The notes beneath the pieces are model-generated. The model was not told the origin of the DNA, made no database searches, and saw only the letters and a list, made by a program, of their open reading frames with translations. A stretch of 64,000 nucleotides of DNA from an uncultured Prevotellaceae bacterium (lineage in GTDB: Bacteria > Bacteroidota > Bacteroidia > Bacteroidales > Bacteroidaceae): NCBI GenBank assembly GCA_900315075.1, contig OMXV01000013.1, positions 23,278-87,277 of the forward strand, written 5' to 3'. Each line of letters opens with the position of its first letter. Position 1 is the stretch's first letter. Of the stretch, positions 8,538 to 17,251 are shown one piece after another. A program made the position numbers and the translations under genes.

Positions 8538-9193
8538 TGAGAAGAGTTGTTTTTATAATAATATGTATGTTGTTGGGGCTTCGAGTCTCGGCTGTTGACT
8601 TGAAGACGGAGGGACTGGATAGTGCCTATGTGAAGACTATCGTCGAAAGAGCACAGAAAATCACTGACCAACTGGGGATGGAGGATTCATCGAAAACCCT
8701 CGATGTGCGCAATATCATCGCCAACCGTTATTTTCTGCTTAATAGCATCCATGAAGCCTACAAGAAAGCCCAGGAAGAAGCCAAAAAGCTCAGTGGCGAG
8801 GCCAAGCAGCAAGCGCTGCAACAAGCCGTCGACCGCCGCGACGCCGAACTTTACAAGCATCATTTTGAGTTTGAGGCCGATTTATCAAACTACCTTTCAC
8901 CCGCTCAAATAGAGATGGTGAAAGATGGGATGACCTACGGAGTGGTCCCCAAGACCTATCAGGCTCATTTAGAGATGATTCCCACACTCACAGAGGAAGA
9001 GAAATCACAGATACTTTGTTGGTTGAAAGAAGCAAGAGAGTTTGCCATGGATGCCGACACCTCGAAAGACAAACACGGATGGTTTGGCAAATACAAGGGG
9101 CGTATCAACAACTGGCTTTCCTCCCGGGGCTATGACCTGCAAAAAGAACGAGAGGGTTGGCAAAAACGCATTGAAGAAAACAAAGGCAACTGA
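8537..9193 (+). CDS. DUF3826 domain protein, secreted
   Basis: A 218-aa protein with a signal peptide (MRRVVFIIICMLLGLRVSA). I recognise the DUF3826 pattern: YVKTIVERAQKITDQLG, then IIANRYFLLNSIHEAYKKA, then YLSPAQIEMVKDGMTYGVV. The family has no established biochemical function; members sit beside pectin-degrading enzymes in Bacteroidetes. Here the start overlaps the lyase stop by one base. Its helical, charged character suggests a binding or accessory role in the periplasm, which is inference. Confidence 0.78.
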   Translation: MRRVVFIIICMLLGLRVSAVDLKTEGLDSAYVKTIVERAQKITDQLGMEDSSKTLDVRNIIANRYFLLNSIHEAYKKAQEEAKKLSGEAKQQALQQAVDRRDAELYKHHFEFEADLSNYLSPAQIEMVKDGMTYGVVPKTYQAHLEMIPTLTEEEKSQILCWLKEAREFAMDADTSKDKHGWFGKYKGRINNWLSSRGYDLQKEREGWQKRIEENKGN

Positions 9194-9248
9194 CCTTGAA
9201 AGAGTGCCACTCAAATACTATCCACTGTTTGGGGCAAAATAAGAACTA

Positions 9249-12200
9249 ATGAAAAGGCCGTCCATTATACTATTATTGGTGGTGCTGTTTTCGACAGCAC
9301 TTGCCCAAACTGTGCCCATGGACTACTCCTATTGCGGCTATAAACAGTCGGAAACAGAGATTCCTTACCTTCCCAACAAGGTCTATGTCGAATGGCAGAC
9401 AGGCGACTGTTCCGACCGAATCCAAGAAGCAATAGATTATGTTTCATCACTCAAGCCCGACAAGCGCAGCGGCTATCGCGGTGCCGTGTTGTTAGGCGAG
9501 GGACAATTCTCCCTATCCCGTCCTCTCCGTCTCCACACTTCTGGTGTAGTGCTCCGTGGCAGTGGCCGAGGTGAAACCACCCTACTCAAAACTGGAGTTG
9601 ACCGTGGTGCAGTGGTATATATCGAAGGAAGCAACGACCTTCGTGTGACCGACACCATTCCCCTCACCGACAATCGTGTAGAAGTCGGCAGTCATATTAT
9701 CCACTGTAACCATATCCTTCACCAAGGCGATGAAGTCGTCGTCTGGCGTCCATCCACAACAGAATGGATACAAGCCCTTGGCTGTGAGAGTTTTGGTGGA
9801 GGCAAGGAATTAGGTTATTGGGGGTGGCATCCTGGCGATACAGATATCATTTGGTATCGCACTATCAGCGAAGTAAATGGCGACGAGGTGACACTCAATG
9901 CCCCTCTCTCTTCCACACTTGACCACACATACGGAGGAGGTTACATTCTCCCGTTTTCCTGGCCTGGCCGTATAGTAGACTGTGGTGTGGAGAATCTTAC
10001 TATCGACAGCGAAGTTTCTCCTTCCCACCCTTTAGACGAGGACCACGCGTGGAATGGCGTAAGTATCAGCAACGCACGCGACTGTTGGGTGCGAATGGTC
10101 AATTTCCAGCATCTTGCTGGAAGCGCTGTCATCATCGCCCGAAGTGGCAGTCGCATGACTGTGGAAGACTGCAAGTCTGTTTCTCCTATATCAGAAATTG
10201 GTGGTATGCGCCGCCGCACTTTTTACATCCTCGGTGGACAGTGCCTTGTCCAGCGTTGCTACAGCGAGCAGGGCATCCACGATTTCTGTGCCGGACTGTG
10301 TGCCCCAGGGCCCAATGCCTTCGTGCAATGCGAAAGCCATGCATCTCATGATTTTAGTGGCAGCATTGGTTCATGGGCCAGTGGACTGCTCTTCGACTGT
10401 GTGACCATCGATGGCAATGACTTGAAATTATGCAATCTTGAATTGGAAAACCATGGTGCCGGATGGAACGCTGCCAATAGTATGCTTTGGCAATGTGCCG
10501 CATCGGGAATCCATTGTTACAACACACCCGATGGCAGCCGCAACGCTGCCCACGGCTGCTGGGGACAGATGTGGGGCAATGGCGAGTGGAGCCAGCCCAA
10601 CGAACATGTGAAGCCCTGGAGTCTTTTCAAAGACCAACTGGAGCGCCGCCTCGGTCATTCTACCGACAGCCAGTCCCGCATTCTGAATCGTTTAGCCAAC
10701 GATGCCACAAGTAGTCCCACCATCGAACAAGCCATCGAATTGACTGCTATGTCGGCTCTTCCCGTCACCACAATGTCGATGTGGATTGACAGTGCAGAAT
10801 TCAAAGGTTCTATTTCTTCAACAGGTGTTACCCCCATTGAGAAATGCGTACAAAAATCGTCAAAGGGAAAGCGCTACAATCAGTTCATGCAAGCGGAACA
10901 ACGTTATGAAATCATCCATGGGAAGATTGTGCACAATGGTGCCGTGATAGTTGGCAATAAGCACGATACACCCTGGTGGAATGGTCGTCTGCGCTATAAT
11001 GCCATCCCTAAGGCAACCTATGCTCTGACCCGCTACGTGCCTGGGTCGGAAGGCCGTGGACTCACCGACCGCGTGGATAGCGTGGTAGCCGAAATGATGC
11101 ATACACATACCACTGTATTTGCCCAGAATTATGGTCTTTGGTATGACCGCCGTCGTGACGACCATGAGCGCATCCGCCGCCGCGATGGCAATGTGTGGGG
11201 GCCGTTCTACGAACAACCATTCGCCCGCTGCGGTGAATCACAGGCATGGGATGGTCTGAGCCGATATGACCTTCAACGTCTCAATCCGTGGTATTTTCAT
11301 CGCTTGAACCAATTTACAAAACTTGCCGCACCACATGGTATTATGCTTCTCAACGAGCATTACTTCCAGCACAATATTTTGGAGGCCGGAGCACATTGGG
11401 TGGACTGTCCATGGCGAACAGCCAACAACATCAATTCCACCCCATTCGCTGAACCTGTGAATTTCTCCGGCGACAAGCGAATTTTCATAGCCGAACAATT
11501 TTACAACATCAGTAACGACACGCTGCGTCGTCTTCATCGGCAATATATCCGTCAAAGCCTTGAGGCATTCCGCAGTCAGCCCAACGTCATCCACTCTATT
11601 GGCGCAGAGTTTACAGGTCCCTACCATTTCGTCAGATTCTGGTTGGAATGTATCGCAGAATGGGAAAAAGACACAGGTGAACATCCCTTGGTAGCGCTAA
11701 AGGTAAACAAAGACGTACAAGATAGCATCCTTGCCGATCCAGCATTATCCAACGTGGTCGATATCATTGCCATCGAACAATGGTATGACACCGACAAAGG
11801 GCTCTATGCCCCCACAGGAGGTGTAAACATGGCGCCACGGCAGTATCTCCGGAAAATCAAGACGGGCACACCACGCTTTGAGGAAATCTACCGTAGCGTT
11901 GCAGAATATCGCCAACGATACCCCAACAAAGCCGTCACCTATTTTGCCAAAAACTATCCCGAATATGGTTGGGCTGTGTTTATGGCTGGTGGTTCGTGTG
12001 CCAACATCCCAGTGACCGACACGACATTTCTCACCTCCGTCGTCGACATGACTGCCTCACGCCAAGAGGGTTGTTTCCTGCTTCATGGCAACCATGGTGC
12101 GGTTGTTTATAATGAGACTGCTGAATCTGTGGAAATGCCAACAAGTAATTACCAGCTTTATTCTATTGATAGCAAAAGCGGCGAAATTACCTTCGTTAAT

Positions 12201-12263
12201 AAGAACCATGGCGGACAAGTAAAACTGCCTGGGAAAGGGATTTATTGGGTTGTTGAAGATTGA
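9249..12263 (+). CDS. Large secreted beta-helix plus barrel protein (DUF4955-type), probable carbohydrate enzyme
   Basis: A 1004-aa protein with a signal peptide (to about residue 19). Residues 35-450 look like a pectin-lyase-type right-handed beta-helix (short repeated segments such as GVVLRGSGRGETTLLKTG and VENLTIDSEVS). After a linker, residues 575-960 resemble a TIM-barrel glycoside hydrolase. This region contains YGLWYDRRRDDHERIRRRDG (about 627), LLNEHYF (about 699), SIGAEFTGPYHF (about 782) and IAIEQWYDTDKG (about 840), with several glutamates in active-site-like settings. I recall similar proteins being labelled DUF4955; that label is tentative. It follows the DUF3826 gene by 55 nt, so it probably belongs to the same pectin operon. 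Confidence 0.65.
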   Translation: MKRPSIILLLVVLFSTALAQTVPMDYSYCGYKQSETEIPYLPNKVYVEWQTGDCSDRIQEAIDYVSSLKPDKRSGYRGAVLLGEGQFSLSRPLRLHTSGVVLRGSGRGETTLLKTGVDRGAVVYIEGSNDLRVTDTIPLTDNRVEVGSHIIHCNHILHQGDEVVVWRPSTTEWIQALGCESFGGGKELGYWGWHPGDTDIIWYRTISEVNGDEVTLNAPLSSTLDHTYGGGYILPFSWPGRIVDCGVENLTIDSEVSPSHPLDEDHAWNGVSISNARDCWVRMVNFQHLAGSAVIIARSGSRMTVEDCKSVSPISEIGGMRRRTFYILGGQCLVQRCYSEQGIHDFCAGLCAPGPNAFVQCESHASHDFSGSIGSWASGLLFDCVTIDGNDLKLCNLELENHGAGWNAANSMLWQCAASGIHCYNTPDGSRNAAHGCWGQMWGNGEWSQPNEHVKPWSLFKDQLERRLGHSTDSQSRILNRLANDATSSPTIEQAIELTAMSALPVTTMSMWIDSAEFKGSISSTGVTPIEKCVQKSSKGKRYNQFMQAEQRYEIIHGKIVHNGAVIVGNKHDTPWWNGRLRYNAIPKATYALTRYVPGSEGRGLTDRVDSVVAEMMHTHTTVFAQNYGLWYDRRRDDHERIRRRDGNVWGPFYEQPFARCGESQAWDGLSRYDLQRLNPWYFHRLNQFTKLAAPHGIMLLNEHYFQHNILEAGAHWVDCPWRTANNINSTPFAEPVNFSGDKRIFIAEQFYNISNDTLRRLHRQYIRQSLEAFRSQPNVIHSIGAEFTGPYHFVRFWLECIAEWEKDTGEHPLVALKVNKDVQDSILADPALSNVVDIIAIEQWYDTDKGLYAPTGGVNMAPRQYLRKIKTGTPRFEEIYRSVAEYRQRYPNKAVTYFAKNYPEYGWAVFMAGGSCANIPVTDTTFLTSVVDMTASRQEGCFLLHGNHGAVVYNETAESVEMPTSNYQLYSIDSKSGEITFVNKNHGGQVKLPGKGIYWVVED

Positions 12264-12287
12264 AGATTAATGATTGAAGATTGACTG
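12254..12287. repeat. GATTGAAGATT heptamer remnants
   Basis: Three to four GATTGAA / GATTAAT units start within the last codons of the 1004-aa gene and run past its stop. It is the same family as 2948-3003. Confidence 0.6.
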
Positions 12288-12380
12288 ACTCAGCACATCA
12301 ATGGGAAACCCAACAAGTCTTTTTTGCAGGTAAAATAAACTTTTTTTGAAGTTTTCAGTGTGATTATTGATAGTTTTGAT

Positions 12381-12388
12381 TATTTTTG
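12381..12388 (+). promoter_or_regulatory. Predicted -7 box before the ECF sigma gene
   Basis: TATTTTTG fits TAnnTTTG and lies 54 nt before the ATG at 12442. No convincing TTTG is seen at the usual -33 spacing. The box lies downstream of an alternative start at 12367, which favours the 12442 start. Confidence 0.4.
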
Positions 12389-12441
12389 TAGCAGAATACA
12401 ATCTGGAACTATCAAAAATCTATTATTCTTTACCTGACGCC

Positions 12442-12999
12442 ATGACTAAGAGTCATCAAAATAACACATCTAAACTCGTAGAAGCCTTTCGGAAAGGTGA
12501 CAGAAATGCTTTTTCTTGCCTCTACGATATGTTTGTGCAGCCCCTCTTTAATTATGGGATGCGACTAACTAATGATAGCGAACTGGTGAAAGACTGCATC
12601 CACGATGTTTTTGTGAAAGTCTATCAAAAACGCCACGACAATATCGGATACAATAATTTCAGTTCCTATCTGCTTATTTCATTGAGGAACAGAATACTGG
12701 ATGAATTCCGCCATCAAACTTTAGTGACAGAAATATCTGTAGACAACTGCCACATTACTCGCTACACCCCAGACCTGGAACACGACTACATCAACCATGA
12801 GAACGAAGAACGCCACCAGCGAAAGGTCTCTCATCTGATGGACTCACTCACGCGCCGCCAGCGACAAGTATTCACACTCTACTATTTAGAAGAGCGCAAA
12901 TACGATGACATCTGCCATATCATGAATATGAACTACCACTCCGTGAGAAATCTCGTCCACCGTGGAATGGTAAGACTACGTGAAGCTGCCGCGGTGTAA
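12442..12999 (+). CDS. ECF-type RNA polymerase sigma factor
   Basis: A 185-aa sigma-70 family factor of the extracytoplasmic-function type. Region 2 is seen at FSCLYDMFVQPLFNYGMRL through KDCIHDVFVKVYQKR (about residues 25-65). Region 4 is at LTRRQRQVFTLYYLEERKYD through YHSVRNLVHRGMVRLREA (about 140-182). I start it at 12442, downstream of a plausible -7 box. No FecR-type anti-sigma gene is adjacent. The GH67 gene starts 29 nt downstream, so the factor and the glucuronidase are probably co-transcribed. Confidence 0.88.
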   Translation: MTKSHQNNTSKLVEAFRKGDRNAFSCLYDMFVQPLFNYGMRLTNDSELVKDCIHDVFVKVYQKRHDNIGYNNFSSYLLISLRNRILDEFRHQTLVTEISVDNCHITRYTPDLEHDYINHENEERHQRKVSHLMDSLTRRQRQVFTLYYLEERKYDDICHIMNMNYHSVRNLVHRGMVRLREAAAV

Positions 13000-13028
13000 A
13001 AAAGAAATCTTATAATCACTATCATCAT

Positions 13029-14996
13029 ATGAAAAGAATATTTTTCCCTTTCATGATGTTTTTCATCATGTTAGCCACCGCCACAAGTGTGAGGGGTGAG
13101 GATGGCAGCCGTCTGTGGTTGCGATTCAAAGGCAGTAGCCAGGCCAATGTGACAGGTGTCGCAAACATGGCCATGGAAGAACTGAAACAAAACTGGCAGG
13201 GAGGCCCTGTGGTGTTGAAACGCAAGAAAGGTATGGCAAAAGATAGCTATACCATCACAACCAATGGTGGCAAGACCATTATTACTGCCTGCGATGACGC
13301 TGGGATGCTCTATGGTGCTTATCACCTGCTAAGACTACAGCAGATGGGCAAGGATGTATCAAACCTGAACATCAGCGAAAGTCCAGCCTATTCATTGCGC
13401 ATACTCAATCACTGGGACAATCCCAACGGCACTGTGGAACGAGGTTTCGCTGGCAAGAGTATCTTCTTGAATTTCGACGCTGAGCGGTTGAAAATCTATG
13501 CCCGTGCCAATGCATCTATTGGTATCAATGGCACAGTGCTCAACAATGTCAACGCAAAGCCTGAGGCACTGGCCAGCGAGAACCTCCAGAAGGTGAAACA
13601 AATAGCCGACCTTTTGCGCCCCTACGGTATCCGCGTCTATCTCTCGGTGAACTTCGCCTCACCTATCAAAATAGGTGGACTCACCACAGCCGACCCACTG
13701 GACAAAGATGTGGTGAACTGGTGGAATAAGAAAGTGAATGAAATATACAAACTTGTCCCAGACTTCGGAGGATTCCTCGTGAAAGCAAACTCCGAGGGAG
13801 AGCCAGGTCCATGTGATTTCGGACGCACCCATGCTGAGGGTGCCAACATGCTGGCCGACGTTCTTCGTCCACACAAGGGCATAGTGATGTGGAGGGCTTT
13901 TGTATATAACCCCCAAAGCAACGACCGTGCCAACCAGGCAGCGATGGAATTTATGCCACTTGATGGACAGTTCCGCGACAATGTGATTATTCAGATTAAA
14001 AATGGTCCGGTGGATTTCCAACCCCGTGAACCATACAGTCCTCTTTTCACATCCCTAAAGAAAACACAGATGATGGTGGAGTTCCAAATCACTCAAGAAT
14101 ACCTTGGAGCCGCCAACCACCTTGTGTATTTAGCACCGATGTGGCAGGAGTTTTTCTCATACGTGCAGCCAGGCAGTCTGAAAGCTATGGCAGGAGTGGC
14201 AAATATCGGCGACGACACCAACTGGTGTGGTCACCACTTTGCGCAATCCAACTGGTATGCTTTCGGACGATTGGCATGGAACCCGTTGCTGAGTTCAGAG
14301 GTCATCGCCGACGAATGGTTACGCCAGACATTCAATAACGAGAATCGATTCGTGCGTCCTATGACCAAAGTGATGTTGGAGAGCCGCGAGGCAGCCGTCA
14401 ACTACATGATGCCTTTAGGTATTCATCATATCTTTGCCGGAGGTCACCACTATGGACCAGAACCATGGTACAACCCACCAGGAATCAGGAAAGACTGGAC
14501 CCCACCCTACTACCACAAGGCAGATGCAGAGGGGCTTGGATTCGACCGCACCAAGAAGGGCAGTGACAATGTCTCGCAATATCCCGAGCCACTGTGCTCC
14601 ACTCTCAACGACATCAACACATGTCCAGAGATTTTCCTCACCTGGTTCCACCATGTGCCATGGGACCACAAAATGAAGAGTGGTCGCACATTCTGGGATG
14701 AGCTTTGTCACAAATACCAGGAGGGCGTGGACCAGACACGGCAATTCTTAGCTATCTGGGATACTATGCAACCATACGTTGACGAACAACGTTTCAATGA
14801 AGTTCAGCGTAAACTTCGCATTCAGACCCGCGACGCCATATGGTGGCGCGATGCCTGCCTACTCTATTTCCAAGAGTTCTCGAAACGCCCCATCCCGCAA
14901 GATATGGAGCACCCCATACATAACCTTGATGAAATGATGAAATATCACATCAATATCACGATGTATGAAAACCCAGAATATGGGTATGATAAATAG
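13029..14996 (+). CDS. Alpha-glucuronidase, GH67 family, secreted
   Basis: GH67 enzymes remove (4-O-methyl-)glucuronic acid from the non-reducing end of xylo-oligosaccharides, complementing xylanases. The 655-aa sequence has a signal peptide (to about residue 23), an N-terminal domain, then the catalytic barrel. Diagnostic motifs are LRILNHWDNPNGTVERG, KANSEGEPGP (the general-acid glutamate, about residue 256) and DNVIIQIKNGPVDFQPREP (about 317-335, with the candidate base residues). The C-terminal helical domain ends at EYGYDK. It lies 29 nt behind an ECF sigma gene and faces the convergent TPR gene across a repeat hairpin. Confidence 0.92.
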   Translation: MKRIFFPFMMFFIMLATATSVRGEDGSRLWLRFKGSSQANVTGVANMAMEELKQNWQGGPVVLKRKKGMAKDSYTITTNGGKTIITACDDAGMLYGAYHLLRLQQMGKDVSNLNISESPAYSLRILNHWDNPNGTVERGFAGKSIFLNFDAERLKIYARANASIGINGTVLNNVNAKPEALASENLQKVKQIADLLRPYGIRVYLSVNFASPIKIGGLTTADPLDKDVVNWWNKKVNEIYKLVPDFGGFLVKANSEGEPGPCDFGRTHAEGANMLADVLRPHKGIVMWRAFVYNPQSNDRANQAAMEFMPLDGQFRDNVIIQIKNGPVDFQPREPYSPLFTSLKKTQMMVEFQITQEYLGAANHLVYLAPMWQEFFSYVQPGSLKAMAGVANIGDDTNWCGHHFAQSNWYAFGRLAWNPLLSSEVIADEWLRQTFNNENRFVRPMTKVMLESREAAVNYMMPLGIHHIFAGGHHYGPEPWYNPPGIRKDWTPPYYHKADAEGLGFDRTKKGSDNVSQYPEPLCSTLNDINTCPEIFLTWFHHVPWDHKMKSGRTFWDELCHKYQEGVDQTRQFLAIWDTMQPYVDEQRFNEVQRKLRIQTRDAIWWRDACLLYFQEFSKRPIPQDMEHPIHNLDEMMKYHINITMYENPEYGYDK

Positions 14997-14997
14997 T

Positions 14998-15060
14998 GAG
15001 GTTATGAGGTTATGAGGTTATGAGGTTATGAGGCAGCTTTGCTAACCTCATAACCTCATA
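14998..15060. terminator. Repeat-built hairpin between convergent genes
   Basis: Four tandem copies of the 8-mer GAGGTTAT (14998-15033) are followed, after a short loop, by the inverted copy AACCTCATAACCTCATA (15044-15060). The arms can form a 16-17 bp stem between the GH67 stop and the TPR gene stop. It could end transcription from both sides. The same octamer, in the opposite orientation, recurs at 48520-48605. Confidence 0.55.
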
Positions 15061-15066
15061 GATTTT

Positions 15067-16800
15067 TCAGAGTCGTTTCAGGTTTGCGTTTAATTCACCC
15101 GCAGTTTTCATACCAAACAGCTTGTCGTTCACAGCAGATTTCATATTGCTGACACTTTGCGGAGACTTATCCAATAGCACAGCTATTTCACCATTATGGA
15201 AATTTAGTCTACATAGCATACAGAGGTGTTTTTCCTCGTCAGACAAACGGGCATCTTGTAATATGGACGTATAAAATGAGGGCAACTGCTCATGGTATGC
15301 ACTCCCCAGCTTTATCCAATCATTATCAGAGGGTAAACCAATATTAAGTTTTCCCTTGCCTCTCTCATGAAATTTGTTGACGATTGGACTTTTCGCTAAC
15401 GACATCTCACGTTCATGGATGGGGACGCGCTCATACAATTCCTTATATCTATCAATCTCTTCTTGTAGTCGCCGTATTTCATCCCGTCGTTCTTCAGCCA
15501 ATCTATTCTTATCCTCCTCCAAAAGTACAAGGTCTCTTCGTGCTTGCTCCAATCTTTCAACTTTATCTTGATAGTCTTTGCTCAGTGTCTTTAGCTCATT
15601 CTCTTTTGTCTTCTTGTATTTCCGATATCTCAAAACTACAAGCAACAAGACGACGAGTCCCGCTATCATAGCAAGGGTATTACGCCACTTCATCTGCTGT
15701 GTTTTGAAATTCTCTTGCTCCATCATACGCTCCATCCGACTGTAATTGTAAAGAGAATGAGCAATAGCTAAAGCATCTGCCTGATCATCCTTCTGAATGC
15801 TGTCGAGGGCCTGTTCGCTCAGTGCAGCATACTTCATGACGGAATCGACATCTCGTTGCGCACGATACACAGCATGTAGTCCGTCATAAGCATCATAATT
15901 TCGGTTTATTTCAAAAGGTATTAGTTTTCTGAAATAATATTCTGCGGAATCTAACTGATGAACTCCAAGATAATACAAACCTTTGGAATTATAATAATGT
16001 TCTCTTCCAGAAGATATATTGCCAGATGCATCAAACAACCCTGACTCATGCTCAAATACCTGCATCATGTCATGGGCACGTTGGTACTGGCCATCCTGCA
16101 ACATCAGGAGAATGGCAGGAGGATATACCGAAGCAGCACTCTCCTTCCAACCATTCTTCAGATACAGTTGCCTTGCCTTTTCGGTGGTTTTCATCAAATT
16201 AAAGGTATCATCAAGACAGAAATAAGGAATCTCCTGAAACTCAATCCCCCGGATATAATTATACGTATCGCTGTCCTTCAAAGCAAAGTGGCTAAAGCTT
16301 TCCCATGCCTCTATCTCTTCATAATACAGATTTTGTTGATCAAATGTTCGGGCTATTTGTCCATAGATTCCACAAAGCGTATAATAGTCGCAGTCAGTGT
16401 CTGTTGTATCCGCCGACTCCACTGCCTTTTGAAACCATTTCAGTGCCTGTGGAGCCTCTCCCATGTCACTATACACACGACCTAATAGATAATTGGCATA
16501 CATCCGCTCATTGGGCGTTCCTTGGCATTCGAAATAGTCCACAAGTACTTGCTGCACACTATCACTACGAAATACCGTATCGCACTTGTTCTGTGCCGAT
16601 AGTTGCAGCAGTTGCCATCTCATCTGGATGTTTTTGGGCATTGTTCCCCAACATGCCTTCAAAGAGTCAAGCTTCGATAATGCCATCGACGGATTGTCAT
16701 TCAACCCAGCACGCACTTCTTCCAATTCGGTGCTATACTTACTGTCACTGGAGCAACCCACTATGAAAAGCAGCAATCCCCCAATAATCCAATTCTTCAT
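15067..16800 (-). CDS. TPR lipoprotein with transmembrane, coiled-coil and HTH-like C-terminus; putative regulator
   Basis: A 577-aa protein of a Bacteroidetes-typical layout. The start at 16800 gives a lipoprotein signal (MKNWIIGGLLLFIVGCSSDS). Residues about 25-360 are helical TPR-like repeats (for example ANYLLGRVYSDMGEAPQALKWF). A transmembrane segment follows (TLAMIAGLVVLLLVVLRY, about 370), then a coiled coil rich in E, R and K. The last 60 residues end in a winged-helix-like segment (NFHNGEIAVLLDKSPQSVSN, then KLFGMKTAGELN). The organisation suggests an envelope-sensing regulator, but no target can be shown. It is convergent with the GH67 gene. Confidence 0.72.
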   Translation of the reverse strand: MKNWIIGGLLLFIVGCSSDSKYSTELEEVRAGLNDNPSMALSKLDSLKACWGTMPKNIQMRWQLLQLSAQNKCDTVFRSDSVQQVLVDYFECQGTPNERMYANYLLGRVYSDMGEAPQALKWFQKAVESADTTDTDCDYYTLCGIYGQIARTFDQQNLYYEEIEAWESFSHFALKDSDTYNYIRGIEFQEIPYFCLDDTFNLMKTTEKARQLYLKNGWKESAASVYPPAILLMLQDGQYQRAHDMMQVFEHESGLFDASGNISSGREHYYNSKGLYYLGVHQLDSAEYYFRKLIPFEINRNYDAYDGLHAVYRAQRDVDSVMKYAALSEQALDSIQKDDQADALAIAHSLYNYSRMERMMEQENFKTQQMKWRNTLAMIAGLVVLLLVVLRYRKYKKTKENELKTLSKDYQDKVERLEQARRDLVLLEEDKNRLAEERRDEIRRLQEEIDRYKELYERVPIHEREMSLAKSPIVNKFHERGKGKLNIGLPSDNDWIKLGSAYHEQLPSFYTSILQDARLSDEEKHLCMLCRLNFHNGEIAVLLDKSPQSVSNMKSAVNDKLFGMKTAGELNANLKRL

Positions 16801-17117
16801 ATTATTATTCAATTCCATTTTCGCCCGACAAAACATAGTGATAATTCGTTACCTTAATATACTACCACTCAGAAAAATCAATGCAAAACTAACAAAAAAG
16901 AATCATACTACAATCATCACAAATTGAAAAATGACAAATTACATAAATATGCATGATATTAAGGAGATTTCATGGCGCTTTATATCATATGTAACATCTT
17001 TCGGTCAATTTCGTATAAAAATACGCCCTTTGTAACAAATAACAAAGTCAACAATCTCAATAACAGATATTAAAACTACCAAAAATGAAAAACGATGTAA
17101 AAAAAAGATGATTTTGA
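16801..17117. other. AT-rich intergenic region between divergent genes
   Basis: Together with the bspA promoter this is a gap of about 450 nt between the TPR gene (minus) and the first BspA gene (plus). On the minus strand TAGTTTTG (16884-16891 complement) is a possible -7 box for the TPR gene, 84 nt from its start, with no clear -33 element. I see no open frame, tRNA or strong hairpin in the rest. Confidence 0.5.
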
Positions 17118-17149
17118 TTTGGAGGAAGACCTATAATAATCTATCTTTG
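17118..17149 (+). promoter_or_regulatory. Predicted promoter of the first BspA-like gene
   Basis: TTTG (17118-17121), a 20-nt spacer, then TATCTTTG (17142-17149) is an excellent match to the Bacteroidetes sigma consensus. It lies 102 nt before the ATG at 17252. The leader contains GGGAGTTTAGACATTA, a word also seen in similar form near 4073-4106. Confidence 0.75.
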
Positions 17150-17251
17150 CGAAAAAATAAGGGGAGTTTAGGTCTGGGAGTTTAGACATTAATAAGGTTT
17201 ATTTTGTAAGTTCTTGAATGTTCAGAACTCTGATATGGAAAAGTTGTGATT

